The translations under genes were made by a program, and so were the position numbers. Under the pieces are notes generated by a model. The model was given only the letters and a program-made list of their open reading frames with translations, did no database searches and was not told the origin of the DNA. Positions 52,933 to 62,602 of a stretch of 64,000 bases of DNA are shown here, one piece after another; the first letter of the stretch is position 1; each line of letters opens with the position of its first letter. This DNA is from Pirellulales bacterium (GTDB lineage: Bacteria > Planctomycetota > Planctomycetia > Pirellulales > Lacipirellulaceae). The stretch lies in contig JAHBXQ010000003.1 in the NCBI GenBank assembly GCA_019636345.1, positions 186,001 through 250,000 on the forward strand. The letters are read 5' to 3'.

Positions 52933-52975
52933 CAGGGGCCCGACGATCGCGAGATCGCCGGGCCCCTGGCTTTTT
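52933..52975 (+). terminator. Strong intrinsic terminator of the sigma factor gene
   Basis: A perfect 10-bp stem CAGGGGCCCG (52933-52942) / CGGGCCCCTG (52959-52968) with an inner GATC/GATC pairing is followed by GCTTTTT. It begins 35 nt after the stop codon. It is the clearest terminator of the window. Confidence 0.85.
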
Positions 52976-53016
52976 GCGGGTTCGCCGTTGTTTCCTTTGC
53001 GTCGGTCGCTGCTGTC

Positions 53017-55008
53017 ATGTCGACTCTTGCCCCCGTTGCGCCGCTCGACTTCCCAAGTGCGCCGGTGCGGATCGACGACGTGCCGCGGCCGACCAAGCCG
53101 GCGCGGCGCTTGTGGCGCACTCTTCTGAATCGGCCCCGACCGGCGCGGCGGTTCGCGCCGCGGCTGACGTTCGACCCGACGCTTGCTGGGCTTGATCCGG
53201 CCGTGGCCGCGCACTGGGGCGAGTTGCTGCTGATCGAGGACGTCGCGTCGATTCTCCACCGCGACGGCACCGTGACGTGGCTGCGGCACATTGTCGCGTG
53301 GCTGTTCGGCGCCGAGAATCTCGCCGATTGGGACGAGATCGTCCGCACCTACGACTCGCGCAAGGAAGTGCACCGCGTGCTGACCGCTCAGCTCTACCCG
53401 GTCGAGGGGAAGCCGCGGATGATCAAGCCGACCGTGCAGCAGTTCGCGTACGCCGGGGCGCGCGGCAGTCGCGCCGGCCGATCGCTGCAGTTCAACTTCC
53501 ACCCGCTGCGGCCGGGGGTGGTCGTCGAGTTCGAGGAGCAGTACGACGAGTTCGTCGCCGATCGTGCGGGTCCGCTGTTGGTCAACCAGTTCTTTCTGCA
53601 GACCCGGGCCCCCTGCCTCCGCCGGCGATACACCGCGGCGGTTGCTGCGCCGTACGAGCTCCACTACCGCGTGCACCACAGCGACGTGCAGCCCGCGCTG
53701 CGGCGCGACAAGGAGTACTCGATCGCCGCGTGGGAGTTGAGCGACGCCGAAGGGACGGAGTACGACAACTGGAACCCCCCGCCGCGCGATTTTTTGCCGT
53801 GGATCGACGTGAGCACGGCGGCCGAGTGGGGCCGATTCGCCCGGCAATTGCGCCAGGAGTTGGTCCGTCCCGCAGGATCGAAGCCGACGGGCGAGACGGA
53901 GCGATTGGCGCAGGAGCTGACGGCGGACAAGCCGACGCCGCTCGCCCAGGCCCGCAGCGCATATGCCTACGCGGCGCGAAGCGTCCGCTACGGGCGCCCT
54001 CCCGCAGAGCATCAGGCGCGCAACACCCGCGCTGCCAGCCAGGTGTTCGAGGACCTGCGCGGCGACTGCAAGGACAAGTCGTCGTTGCTGGTGCAGCTCT
54101 TGCGGCAGATGGGGATGCAGGCCGAGATTGCCGTGCTGCTCACCGCCGACGAAGGACGGACCCCGTTTCTCCCCTCGGCCCGATTCAACCACGCGATCGT
54201 CCGCGCGACGGTCGAGGGGGTCGTCCACTGGCTCGACCCGGCCAGCGGGTTGTTCACGTTCGGCCAATTGCCCGAGGGAGACACGGGGGTCGCGGCGATG
54301 ATCCTCGACGGCGAGACCTTTGCGTTCGATCGCGTCGCGTTTCCTGACAAGGAGCGATTCGACACGATCCGCCGGTGGCAAGGGCGGATCGACGAACAGG
54401 GAGACTTCGTCGGCCAGTTGCACGCCGAGTACAACGGCGAATCCGCCGCGCGGCTGCGGCAGGCGTTGATCGACCGCACCGCCGAGCACTGCGAGCGGGC
54501 CCTTCGCTCGTGGTTGGGGAACGAGCACCCTGGGTTCGAGGCCGACCAACTGTGCTACACGGCGCCCGACGATTTGGACGGACCGCTATCGGTGTCGTGC
54601 CAGATGCGGGCCGAGCGGATCGCACGGCGGGTGCAGGACGCGATCCTCGTGCAGCCGCCGTGGTACGGGGCGATCGACATGAACGGGCCGTTCGCTTCGC
54701 CGACGCGGCGGCAGCCGCTGGTCGTGCCGGCGTTCTACCAGACCGACGAACAGTTCACGATCGAACTGCCGCCGGGGACTGAGCCGCTCGCGGCCCCTGA
54801 ACCGGCGGCCCACGCGTGCGACTGGGCCCGCTACGACTGCCTCCTCAAGGCCGAGGGGAACACGATCCGCTGTCGCCGGCGGTTGCGGCTCGCCGGCCGG
54901 GGTGCTCACGTCCCCGCGGAGCGGTTCAACGAGTTCCGCCGTTTCTGGCAACTGGCCTATTGGTCGGATACGAACCCGATCGTCATGAAGCGAGTTTCCG
55001 AGACATGA
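53017..55008 (+). CDS. DUF3857/transglutaminase-like protein, cytosolic
   Basis: The 663-residue protein starts at ATG 53017. Residues about 100-275 match the DUF3857 beta-rich domain (VHRVLTAQLYPVEGKPRMIK, WELSDAEGTEYDNWNPPPRDFLP). Residues 320-430 are a transglutaminase-like domain with the complete triad C351 (GDCKDKSSLL), H392 (FNHAIV) and D407 (WLDPAS). The C-terminus is beta-rich. Family members usually carry a signal peptide; here none is seen, so it is probably cytosolic. It could cleave or crosslink peptides. Target unknown. Confidence 0.85.
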   Translation: MSTLAPVAPLDFPSAPVRIDDVPRPTKPARRLWRTLLNRPRPARRFAPRLTFDPTLAGLDPAVAAHWGELLLIEDVASILHRDGTVTWLRHIVAWLFGAENLADWDEIVRTYDSRKEVHRVLTAQLYPVEGKPRMIKPTVQQFAYAGARGSRAGRSLQFNFHPLRPGVVVEFEEQYDEFVADRAGPLLVNQFFLQTRAPCLRRRYTAAVAAPYELHYRVHHSDVQPALRRDKEYSIAAWELSDAEGTEYDNWNPPPRDFLPWIDVSTAAEWGRFARQLRQELVRPAGSKPTGETERLAQELTADKPTPLAQARSAYAYAARSVRYGRPPAEHQARNTRAASQVFEDLRGDCKDKSSLLVQLLRQMGMQAEIAVLLTADEGRTPFLPSARFNHAIVRATVEGVVHWLDPASGLFTFGQLPEGDTGVAAMILDGETFAFDRVAFPDKERFDTIRRWQGRIDEQGDFVGQLHAEYNGESAARLRQALIDRTAEHCERALRSWLGNEHPGFEADQLCYTAPDDLDGPLSVSCQMRAERIARRVQDAILVQPPWYGAIDMNGPFASPTRRQPLVVPAFYQTDEQFTIELPPGTEPLAAPEPAAHACDWARYDCLLKAEGNTIRCRRRLRLAGRGAHVPAERFNEFRRFWQLAYWSDTNPIVMKRVSET

Positions 55009-55128
55009 CCCCGTCGCGGCGCCGATTCGCCGGTTGCCCTGACGGGTCGCGCACCCCCATAATCATCGCTGCTGAACGACCGTTTACGGCCGAGTCGGGG
55101 CCAGGGAAAGTCGGGGGGATCGATCGCG

Positions 55129-56142
55129 ATGCGCGTTCCGTTGTTCTTTTTGGAAACGCTGGTCTACGGCATTTCGTACGCCTGGCTGAAATACCTCATT
55201 CGCACGCCGCAGCCGCTGGAGGGCGATTACGCCTGGGACGCAGTCACGCGCGACGCCCCCGCGGCGATCGATTGGTTTCGGCTTCACTGGCCGATCAAGC
55301 CGCTGCGGCCGCTCCTGCTGGCGGCGAAAATGCGGCAGGATCACGCCTTGGGGATCCACGCCCATTACGACGTCTCGAACGAGTTCTACGAACTGTTCCT
55401 CGACAAGCGATACATGTTTTACACGTGCGCCGATTTTCATCGGCCCGACGAAACGATCGAAGAGGCGCAGCAGCACAAGGCCGACTTCATTCTCAACCTG
55501 ATCAATCCGCAACCGGGGCAGCGGATCTTGGAACTCGGCTGCGGCTGGGGCGCCATGTTGCGGCGGATCTACGAAGCGACCGGCGACAAGGAGAACCTGT
55601 ACGGGCTCACGCTGTCGCGCGAGCAGGTCGCCTACAACCAGCAGCACAACCAGTTCCGCGTCGAGTACGACAACTTCGTCACCTGCGAGTATCCCCGCGA
55701 ACGCTTCGATTGCATCTACTCGATCGGCGCGTGGGAGCATGTCCGGCAGCGCGAGATTCCGCCGCTGTTGGCCAAGCTGTACGCCGCGATCAAGCCGGGG
55801 GGAAAGCTCGTCAAACACTTCTTCTGCCGGGTGAACGACGACATGATGGCGCCTGCGGCCTGCTCGCAGATCTATTTTCCCGGGTCGATGGGCTCGTCGT
55901 ACCGATTCCACGCTCGGGCGTGGGAAGACGCCGGGTTTCGCATCACGCATCGCTCGATCCACGACTACCGACTGACCCTCCGGGCATGGTACGACAACCT
56001 CGTGGCCAATCGCGAGCGGGCCCTCGAGCTGGTCGACGTGCCGACGTACAACCGCTATCTCACTTTCTTCCCCACGTCGTGGCGGTACTTCAACGACAAC
56101 ATGGGAATGCTCACCCGCTGGGTGCTTGAGAAGCCGGCGTGA
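55129..56142 (+). CDS. Cyclopropane-fatty-acid-synthase-like SAM methyltransferase
   Basis: The 337-residue protein starts at ATG 55129 with an N-terminal hydrophobic stretch (VPLFFLETLVYGISYAWLKYL). The family landmarks HYDVSNEFYELFLDKRYMFYTCADF, ILELGCGWGAMLRRI (SAM motif I) and GLTLSREQVAYNQQ are those of CFA synthase and mycolic-acid cyclopropane synthase. The C-terminus matches RAWYDNLVANRERALEL. It may methylate unsaturated acyl chains in membrane lipids. Substrate not proven. Confidence 0.9.
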   Translation: MRVPLFFLETLVYGISYAWLKYLIRTPQPLEGDYAWDAVTRDAPAAIDWFRLHWPIKPLRPLLLAAKMRQDHALGIHAHYDVSNEFYELFLDKRYMFYTCADFHRPDETIEEAQQHKADFILNLINPQPGQRILELGCGWGAMLRRIYEATGDKENLYGLTLSREQVAYNQQHNQFRVEYDNFVTCEYPRERFDCIYSIGAWEHVRQREIPPLLAKLYAAIKPGGKLVKHFFCRVNDDMMAPAACSQIYFPGSMGSSYRFHARAWEDAGFRITHRSIHDYRLTLRAWYDNLVANRERALELVDVPTYNRYLTFFPTSWRYFNDNMGMLTRWVLEKPA

Positions 56143-56353
56143 GTCGAGAGATTCTGGAAACGCGACGGCACGACGTCGGAATTCCTGACGCACTGTGCTC
56201 GGCGTGTCGTGGGGGGCAATGCCGGCATCCCCGCGGGATTTTCGGCTTTCGCGGTCGCCCGAATCGCGGCGGTCGAAAACTCGCATCCGGTCGACGGGGA
56301 GGCCTGTTGTAGAATGAGGGGAGTCCTGTTCGCCGTTGTTTTCGGTTGGGTCC

Positions 56354-57403
56354 ATGCGTCGCTCCTCCCTTGCCGCCGATGATCGCGAGCTGCTGTGGCC
56401 GGCGTGGCTTTTCTCGGCGGCGGTGCATGCCGCGGGGTTGATCGTCGCCGCGTCGTGCGGCGTCGCCGCGGTGCTGCGGGGAGGAGCGCTGCCGCCTTTG
56501 CAGCCGGCGGGGATCGTGCTCGAACTGGCCCTCGTCGAGGACGTGCCGGCCGTGCTCGACGCCGAGGCGGAGCCGGCGCCGATCGTCGATTCAGCCGCGC
56601 CTGCACGACAAGCCGAAGCCGTCGAACTCCCCCCGATCGAGCCGCCGCCGGAGACCGCCTCGGCGGAGACCGACGAGACCGGCATTCCGGCGGTCGTCGA
56701 GCCGGCTGGCGAAGCTCAGGCGACGGAACTCGCCCGGCCGAGCGTGTTGGGTTTGGAGGAGCTGGCGCCGGACGACGTCGCCGCGCGGCCCGGGGCGGCG
56801 GCCGCCGGGGCGAGGCGTGGCGCCCCGCGCACCAGCTTTCGCGTCGGGCAGATCGGCGGTCGCACCACGGTGCGGGTGTTTGGGGTCGAGGGGACCGGGA
56901 CGAAGTTCGTTTACCTGTTCGATCGCTCGACGAGCATGGCCGGGGCCCCGCTTGCCGCGGCTCAGATGCAGCTTGTCGGCAGCTTCGCTGCGCTGGAGAG
57001 CGTCCACCAGTTTCACGTCATCTTCTTCAATCACCGCGTCCATGCGTGGTCGGGTTCCGACGGGGCGGGGCGGATCGCCTTCGCCACCGACCGCAACAAG
57101 GAATTGGCCGCCAAGTTCGTGCAGGCGACCACGGCCAGCGGCGGCACCGATCGGCTGGGCGGCCTGCGCGAGGCGCTGGGCCTGGCGCCCGACGTCGTGT
57201 TTTTTCTGACCGACGCTGACGACACGATGCCCGCGGCCGACGTCGCCGAGGCCGTCCAGCGCGCGTCCCGTACCGGGACGACGATCGCGTGCATCGAGTT
57301 CGGCACGGGCCCGAGTCGCGGCCGCGAGAATTTCCTCACCGAACTGGCCCGCTCCGCCGGAGGGCAATACGGCTACGTCGACGTGCTGACGTTGCCGCGG
57401 TGA
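56354..57403 (+). CDS. TonB-like N-terminus plus von Willebrand factor A domain
   Basis: The 349-residue protein starts at ATG 56354. A single membrane segment (LLWPAWLFSAAVHAAGLIVAASCG) precedes a 120-residue Pro/Glu/Ala-rich linker, the layout of TonB/TolA periplasmic spacers. Residues about 165-349 form a VWA domain: YLFDRSTSMAGAPLA gives an intact DxSxS MIDAS, and DVVFFLTDADDTM the later Asp. The ending CIEFGTGPSRGRENFLTELARSAGGQYGYVDV is typical of VWA folds. It may present a binding domain across the envelope. Confidence 0.82.
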   Translation: MRRSSLAADDRELLWPAWLFSAAVHAAGLIVAASCGVAAVLRGGALPPLQPAGIVLELALVEDVPAVLDAEAEPAPIVDSAAPARQAEAVELPPIEPPPETASAETDETGIPAVVEPAGEAQATELARPSVLGLEELAPDDVAARPGAAAAGARRGAPRTSFRVGQIGGRTTVRVFGVEGTGTKFVYLFDRSTSMAGAPLAAAQMQLVGSFAALESVHQFHVIFFNHRVHAWSGSDGAGRIAFATDRNKELAAKFVQATTASGGTDRLGGLREALGLAPDVVFFLTDADDTMPAADVAEAVQRASRTGTTIACIEFGTGPSRGRENFLTELARSAGGQYGYVDVLTLPR

Positions 57404-57470
57404 CAGGCGGCGAGGCTGCTTTGGGAACCGCCGAACCCGCCCTGCGATCCGGTCTGACGTCCGGCAAGGC

Positions 57471-60400
57471 TCAATTTTTGCGGAAGAGCTTGTCGAGCGC
57501 CCGATTGAGCTCGTCGCCGATCGCTTGGCTTGCGGCGCCCTGCAGCAGTTGGCGCGTCAGGTTGGCGACGGCGCGATCCTCGACGCGGGGTCGCGAGAAG
57601 GTCCCCTCGATCGGAATCTCGATGATTTGCCCCGCGAGATTCTGGAGCGCCCGTTCGCGCCCCAGCCACTTTTGCTGCACCGGCACTTGGAGGCGGATCG
57701 AGAGCGTTTCGTCGAAGCCCACCGATCCGTACGAGCGGACCGGCACGTCGTCGATGAAAAACTCGAGCCCGCGGTGATAGACGCGTCCCTCGACGACGCG
57801 GTACTCGATCGTTTGCTCCTTCATTGACAGCAGTTTGTCGGGGGCGCCGGTCGGGGGAGTCTGGCCGCGTGAGACGGCTTCCAGTTGGCTGACGATTCGC
57901 ACGACGTCGGCCAGCATGGGGCCCGGGCCGATATCAAGCTGGTGGATGACCAGCCGGCCCGTTGCGTCGGTCATCCGCGGGTTGTCGACGGGGACGAGGA
58001 TCCCCTGCGAGTCCATCGAGAATGTCCCCGCCGAGCGGACCGCGTCGGCCACCATGGGGACGAAATACTTGAGCATCGCGTCGCTCACCTCGGCCGACAC
58101 GGCGACGCGCGCGGCGATCGGCCCCGGGGCGAACGTGAGCACCTTTGGCGGCGGGTCGAGGGCCAGCCGCGGCGAGAGCGTGAGCCGTCCCTGCCCGACG
58201 GCCACGTCGATCGGGCTCACCAGCACCTGCCCGTCGGCGAGCGTGCCGGTGATCTGCGCCGCGCTGAGCGGCAGGCCGTAGAAGTTGGCCGCGGACCAGC
58301 CGGTCTCGACCTTCGCCTGCCACCGGCGCGCCCAGGGGGTCGCGACCGTGCTGGCCAGTTGCGTCGGCGGTCCGGCCGAGTCGGCCGCCGCGACGGGGCC
58401 AGCCAGCGAGCCGGCCAATTGCAGTCGCGCCTGGTTGGCGCCGTCGATTCGCATCCCCGGCCCGACGTACGCCGTCAGCAGCCGGGCAAGTTGGTTCGCG
58501 TCGTACGTGACGTTCACGTCGCCGCTCAGGGCGCCCGTGGTTCGCAGCCGGTCGATCGCCGCCGTGCCGGCCAGTTGTACGGTCCTCCCCTCGACCTGCA
58601 GATTGGCGAGTTGCAGCCGATCGGCGGCCCGGTCGTACGCGGCCGCGACGGCGACGCGCAGTTGCGGCTCCTGCCACAGGGAGGTCGTCCCCGCGGTTCG
58701 CCCCGGCGCAGCGTCGCCGGCGCGGAGCAGTTCGAGCGGCTCGGCCGTGATCGTCAACTCGGCGGTGGTCGCCGCGGCGTTGCTGGCGAGTTGGATCTGG
58801 CCGACCGCCTCGCCTTTGGGCCAGACGGCCCCGGGGCCCGAGGCGAGCCCCAGCCACGTCGCCAGCCGTTCGAGATCTGCGCGGAACGCGGCCGTGCCGG
58901 TCAGGCTGGTCGAGGCGGCCTCGTCCCAGCGAAGGGCGAGGTTCTGCATTTGCACGGCCAAGGTGCTGCTGGCGAGCAGCAGTTTCGGCGCGGCGATGGC
59001 GCCAGTGGCGCGGTCCCATGCGATTTCGCCGGAGGCTTCCAGCCGCGGTTCGGCGATTGTCGTGTCGCCGATGCGCCCCTGCAGATTGTTGACGGTGAAT
59101 TTGAGCCGGTTGACGGCGATTCCCGGCGGGCCGAGGCGCATCTCGCCGCCGATCGTCGCCTGCCCCGCGAATTCGCCGGGGAGCGACGTCCAGGGTCGCA
59201 GTCGCCCGACCCACGCGGCCAGCGGCCCGTTGCCGGCCGCCTGCACGTGCCACTGCGGGCCGGCGGGGTCGGTCCACTCGGCGGGGGCGAGCAGTTTCGC
59301 CTCCAGCGTTTCGCTGGGGCCGCGGAGCGTGGCCGTCGCCGAGGCGAGTCGCACGAGTTGCATCCCTTGGCGTTTGCCGGTCGCTTCGCCGGCGAGCTTG
59401 ACCTCGGGGTCGGCGTACAGCAGCTTGCCGTCGCGGCCGACGCGCACCCCGGCCAGGTCGGCGTCGAACTTGGTCTCAAACTCCCCATCGCCCAGGTCGC
59501 GGATGATGAACTGCCCGCGTCCCGTCCCGGCTAGTTGCCATTGCGACAGGTCGACGAACTGCCCCAGGTCGATCGCCAGTTGGGCCAGGTCGAAGGTCGC
59601 CTTGCCGTCGAATCCTGCGGGGGCGGTCACCAGCGTCGCGGCGGCGAAGTTCGATTGGACGAGCGCCTTCTCGAGCGTCGGCCCTTGGGACGAATCGACC
59701 AGCGACGCCTCGACCCGAATCGGTTGGTTCCAACGGATCTCGCGCTTGCCGTCGCTGCCGGCCAGGTCCTGCATGGCGGCCACGAGGGTCCACTTGCGGG
59801 CATCGTGTTCCAGGACGCTGGCAGCCTCGATTGCAGCCACGCCGGCGTCGATGCGCACCCCGTCGCGCAGCCCGAGCGTTCTGGGGAGCATCGCGGCCAA
59901 TCGGGCGACGTCGAACTGGGCCCGCGCCCGAGCGTCGGCGTCGGGGAGCGCCTGCGTTCCCGCCGCGGCGAGCGCCCCGAGATTCGCCTGCCCGTCGGCC
60001 GACAGCTCGAACCAATCCCCTTTGCCGGCCAATTTCGTGATCGCCACGCGGCTGTTCGCCGCGGCCAGGTCGAACTCCAGCGCCGCGGCGGCCGTGTGCA
60101 GGGTGTCGCCGCCAAGCGCGTCGCTCGTGAACCAGCAGTCGACCAGGTCGAGCTTCCCCGCGGCGCGGATCTCGGAGCTTTGCGGCGGCAGCGACGCCGG
60201 GCCGACGACCGCCGGCCCAGGGGGCGCGGGGCGAATCGCAAACCGGGCGTCGGCCGAGGTCTCCCCCGACAGCCGGCAACCCGGCGCCCACCGCGTCAGC
60301 CAGCCTTCCAGCGGCGCGAGCGGCGCCCGATTGGCCAGCAGCTCGATTTGCACGACTCCGTCGCCCGCTTGTTGGACGCGAAATTTCACTTCGCCTCGCG

Positions 60401-61106
60401 ACGGAACCAGCGCGCCCGGGGCCACCGCCGGACTCTCGGCCGACAACAGCGCGCTCCCCGAGCCTTGCCATGCCTCGGCGTCGCCCGATCGCCCCGCGGC
60501 GAGTTGGAACTGAGCGAGCTGCCACCGTCGACCGGTCGCCGTGTCGTACCCTTGCACGACGCCGTCGACGACCTCGATCGCGATTCGCGGAGATTGGTCG
60601 GCCGAGGGGGAATCGCCTCCGGGGTTCGAGTCGGTCGGCGTCGCCAGCGCGGCGACGAAGTCCTCGATGTTGCTCCCCCCGGGGCGGGTTTGCACGTGGA
60701 GCACCGGCTGCTCGATCCGCACGGTTCCTAGTTGCGAACGATTCGTCGCCAGCGACAACAGCGATCGATCGCTCGCGACCATCGCGATTTCGGCCAGCGG
60801 TTCGCCGTTGGCGTCGATCACTTTCACCCCGGCAAGCCGTTGGTCGCTGAGCCAACCGAACTCGGCCGAGTCGCAAGTCAGTCGGCCCGCCTCGCGGGGG
60901 AGCGCCCGAGCGAGGACGAACTGACGGACGACCGCGGAACGGGAGAGCAACGTCGGCGCGGCGGCGAGCAAGCCGCCGACCAGAATCGACAGCAACACGA
61001 GTCGACGACCCCACCGGCGCGGCGGGGCGCGGCGCTTGCGCGGCGACGGCGTGTCGTCGGCGTACTTGTCCTCGTCCCGAACCCGGCGGGTGCGGCGGCG
61101 TGCCAA
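57471..61106 (-). CDS. Very large AsmA-like envelope protein
   Basis: The 1,211-residue protein begins at TTG 61106 (MARRRTRRVRDEDKYADD). A basic tail (RRWGRR) is followed by one N-terminal membrane segment (LVLLSILVGGLLAAAPTLL). The rest consists of repeating beta-rich segments with Leu/Ala/Gly pattern (LAGVKVIDANGEPLAEIAMVA, GDVNVTYDANQLARLL) and an AsmA-family-like C-terminal region (GTFSMDSQGILVPVDNPRMTDATGRL, VEGRVYHRGLEFFIDD). A strong GAGG site six bases upstream supports the TTG. AsmA/TamB-type proteins act in outer-membrane lipid or protein transport; the exact job is unknown. Confidence 0.75.
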   Translation of the reverse strand: MARRRTRRVRDEDKYADDTPSPRKRRAPPRRWGRRLVLLSILVGGLLAAAPTLLSRSAVVRQFVLARALPREAGRLTCDSAEFGWLSDQRLAGVKVIDANGEPLAEIAMVASDRSLLSLATNRSQLGTVRIEQPVLHVQTRPGGSNIEDFVAALATPTDSNPGGDSPSADQSPRIAIEVVDGVVQGYDTATGRRWQLAQFQLAAGRSGDAEAWQGSGSALLSAESPAVAPGALVPSRGEVKFRVQQAGDGVVQIELLANRAPLAPLEGWLTRWAPGCRLSGETSADARFAIRPAPPGPAVVGPASLPPQSSEIRAAGKLDLVDCWFTSDALGGDTLHTAAAALEFDLAAANSRVAITKLAGKGDWFELSADGQANLGALAAAGTQALPDADARARAQFDVARLAAMLPRTLGLRDGVRIDAGVAAIEAASVLEHDARKWTLVAAMQDLAGSDGKREIRWNQPIRVEASLVDSSQGPTLEKALVQSNFAAATLVTAPAGFDGKATFDLAQLAIDLGQFVDLSQWQLAGTGRGQFIIRDLGDGEFETKFDADLAGVRVGRDGKLLYADPEVKLAGEATGKRQGMQLVRLASATATLRGPSETLEAKLLAPAEWTDPAGPQWHVQAAGNGPLAAWVGRLRPWTSLPGEFAGQATIGGEMRLGPPGIAVNRLKFTVNNLQGRIGDTTIAEPRLEASGEIAWDRATGAIAAPKLLLASSTLAVQMQNLALRWDEAASTSLTGTAAFRADLERLATWLGLASGPGAVWPKGEAVGQIQLASNAAATTAELTITAEPLELLRAGDAAPGRTAGTTSLWQEPQLRVAVAAAYDRAADRLQLANLQVEGRTVQLAGTAAIDRLRTTGALSGDVNVTYDANQLARLLTAYVGPGMRIDGANQARLQLAGSLAGPVAAADSAGPPTQLASTVATPWARRWQAKVETGWSAANFYGLPLSAAQITGTLADGQVLVSPIDVAVGQGRLTLSPRLALDPPPKVLTFAPGPIAARVAVSAEVSDAMLKYFVPMVADAVRSAGTFSMDSQGILVPVDNPRMTDATGRLVIHQLDIGPGPMLADVVRIVSQLEAVSRGQTPPTGAPDKLLSMKEQTIEYRVVEGRVYHRGLEFFIDDVPVRSYGSVGFDETLSIRLQVPVQQKWLGRERALQNLAGQIIEIPIEGTFSRPRVEDRAVANLTRQLLQGAASQAIGDELNRALDKLFRKN

Positions 61107-61112
61107 AGCGAG

Positions 61113-61116
61113 CCTC
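61113..61116 (-). promoter_or_regulatory. Ribosome binding site deciding the AsmA-like TTG start
   Basis: GAGG on the minus strand (61113-61116) lies 6 nt before TTG 61106. It overrules longer in-frame extensions whose sequence is low-complexity. Confidence 0.6.
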
Positions 61117-61335
61117 GCGGTGGTAAGATGAACGATTCGGGCTTGGCGCCGCGACGGGCGCAACCGCGCGGATTCTAGGCAGACGCCAGCGGCTCTCCTA
61201 GAGCGATGTCCGATCGGCGGCCCGATGCTAGCATGGCCAGAGGGCCGCCGGCGGGGAGTTTGAACGCTCGCCCTCCGCACGCCGTCGTTCGGATTCGACT
61301 TGCTGTCACTTCCAGTTCTTGGCGCTTGAAGCGAT

Positions 61336-62589
61336 ATGACCGCGCTGCCTCCGATGTTTCGCGTGCGACAGCATTTCGACCGGCCGCGGGTCGACGACGT
61401 CGTCGCCACGGTTCGCGAGCAGCTGCGCACTCTGCTGTCGCCGTGCAACGTGCAGGCCGGCCAGCGGGCGGCGATCGCGGTCGGCAGCCGGGGGATCGCT
61501 GATTTGACCCCGATCGTGCGCACCGTCGTCGGCGAGCTTCGAGCGCTGGGCGTCGAGCCGCTGATCGTGCCGGCGATGGGGAGCCACGGCGGCGGCGCCC
61601 CGGAGGGCCAGACGGCGATGCTCGCCACGCTGGGGATCTCGCCCGAGTCGGTCGGTTGTCCGCTCGACGCCGCGATGGAGGCCCCGGTGCTGGCGACTCT
61701 CCCCGAGGGGACGCCGCTTCACTTCTCGGCCGCGGCGCTGGCGGCCGACCACGTGCTGATGGTCAATCGCGTGAAGCCCCACACGACCTTCACTGGTCCC
61801 TACGGCAGCGGCATGGCGAAGATGCTGCTGTTGGGGCTGGGCAAACACGAGGGCGCCAAGTCGATCCACGCCGCGTCGCGCCGCCTGGCGTTCGAGGCGA
61901 TCGTCCGCGGCGCTCTGCCGGCGCTGCTTCCCAAGATTCCGCTTCGGGGCGGACTGGCGATTCTCGAGAACGCCTACGAAGAGGTCGCCCGCGTCGTCGC
62001 CGTGCCCGCCGAGCGAATTCTCGCCGACGAACCGCCGCTGTTGGAACAAGCGATCGCGTTGATGGCTCGGTTGCCGTTCGACGCGCTCGACGTATTGGTC
62101 GTCGATCGGATGGGCAAGAACATCAGCGGCACGGGACTCGACACGAACGTCGTGGGGCGCAAGTTCAACGACAATCACGCAGTCGCCGGCGAGCGGCCGG
62201 CGATCGCCCGCATCGTCGCCCGGGCGCTCACCGAGGAAACGCGCGGCAACGCCCTGGGGCTGGGAATTTGCGACTTCGTCACCGAGCGCCTTGCGTCTGC
62301 CGTGAACCACGAGTACACCTTCATCAACGCGGTGACCAGCAACCACATCGGCGGCTGCAAGCTTCCCCCGGTGCGGCCGACGGACGAAGCGGCGATCGCC
62401 GCGGCGGTCGAATCGCTGTACGACGTCGACCCCGCGGCGATGCGGATCGTCCGCATCGCCAGCACGCTGGAATTGACGGAGTTCGAGTGCTCGGTTGCGC
62501 TGGAGAGCGAGGTTCGGGGGAACCCCCGGCTCGAAATCCTCGGCCCGCCCCGCCCCTGGCCGTTCGACCAAGCCGGCGCGCTGGCGTGA
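61336..62589 (+). CDS. LarA-like (DUF2088) protein
   Basis: The 417-residue protein starts at ATG 61336. Its layout (MFRVRQHFDRPRVDDVVATV, RAAIAVGSRGIADLTPIV, PAMGSHGGGAPEGQTAML, ADHVLMVNRVKPHTTFTG, LGLGKHEGAKSIHA) follows the N-terminal and central parts of the lactate racemase/DUF2088 family. Length is close to LarA (about 424). The nickel-pincer cofactor lysine and histidine assignment is tentative here. No larB/larC genes adjoin, so lactate racemisation is unproven. It is convergent with the helicase, 13 nt apart. Confidence 0.8.
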   Translation: MTALPPMFRVRQHFDRPRVDDVVATVREQLRTLLSPCNVQAGQRAAIAVGSRGIADLTPIVRTVVGELRALGVEPLIVPAMGSHGGGAPEGQTAMLATLGISPESVGCPLDAAMEAPVLATLPEGTPLHFSAAALAADHVLMVNRVKPHTTFTGPYGSGMAKMLLLGLGKHEGAKSIHAASRRLAFEAIVRGALPALLPKIPLRGGLAILENAYEEVARVVAVPAERILADEPPLLEQAIALMARLPFDALDVLVVDRMGKNISGTGLDTNVVGRKFNDNHAVAGERPAIARIVARALTEETRGNALGLGICDFVTERLASAVNHEYTFINAVTSNHIGGCKLPPVRPTDEAAIAAAVESLYDVDPAAMRIVRIASTLELTEFECSVALESEVRGNPRLEILGPPRPWPFDQAGALA

Positions 62590-62602
62590 GAACGGCAAGG
62601 AG

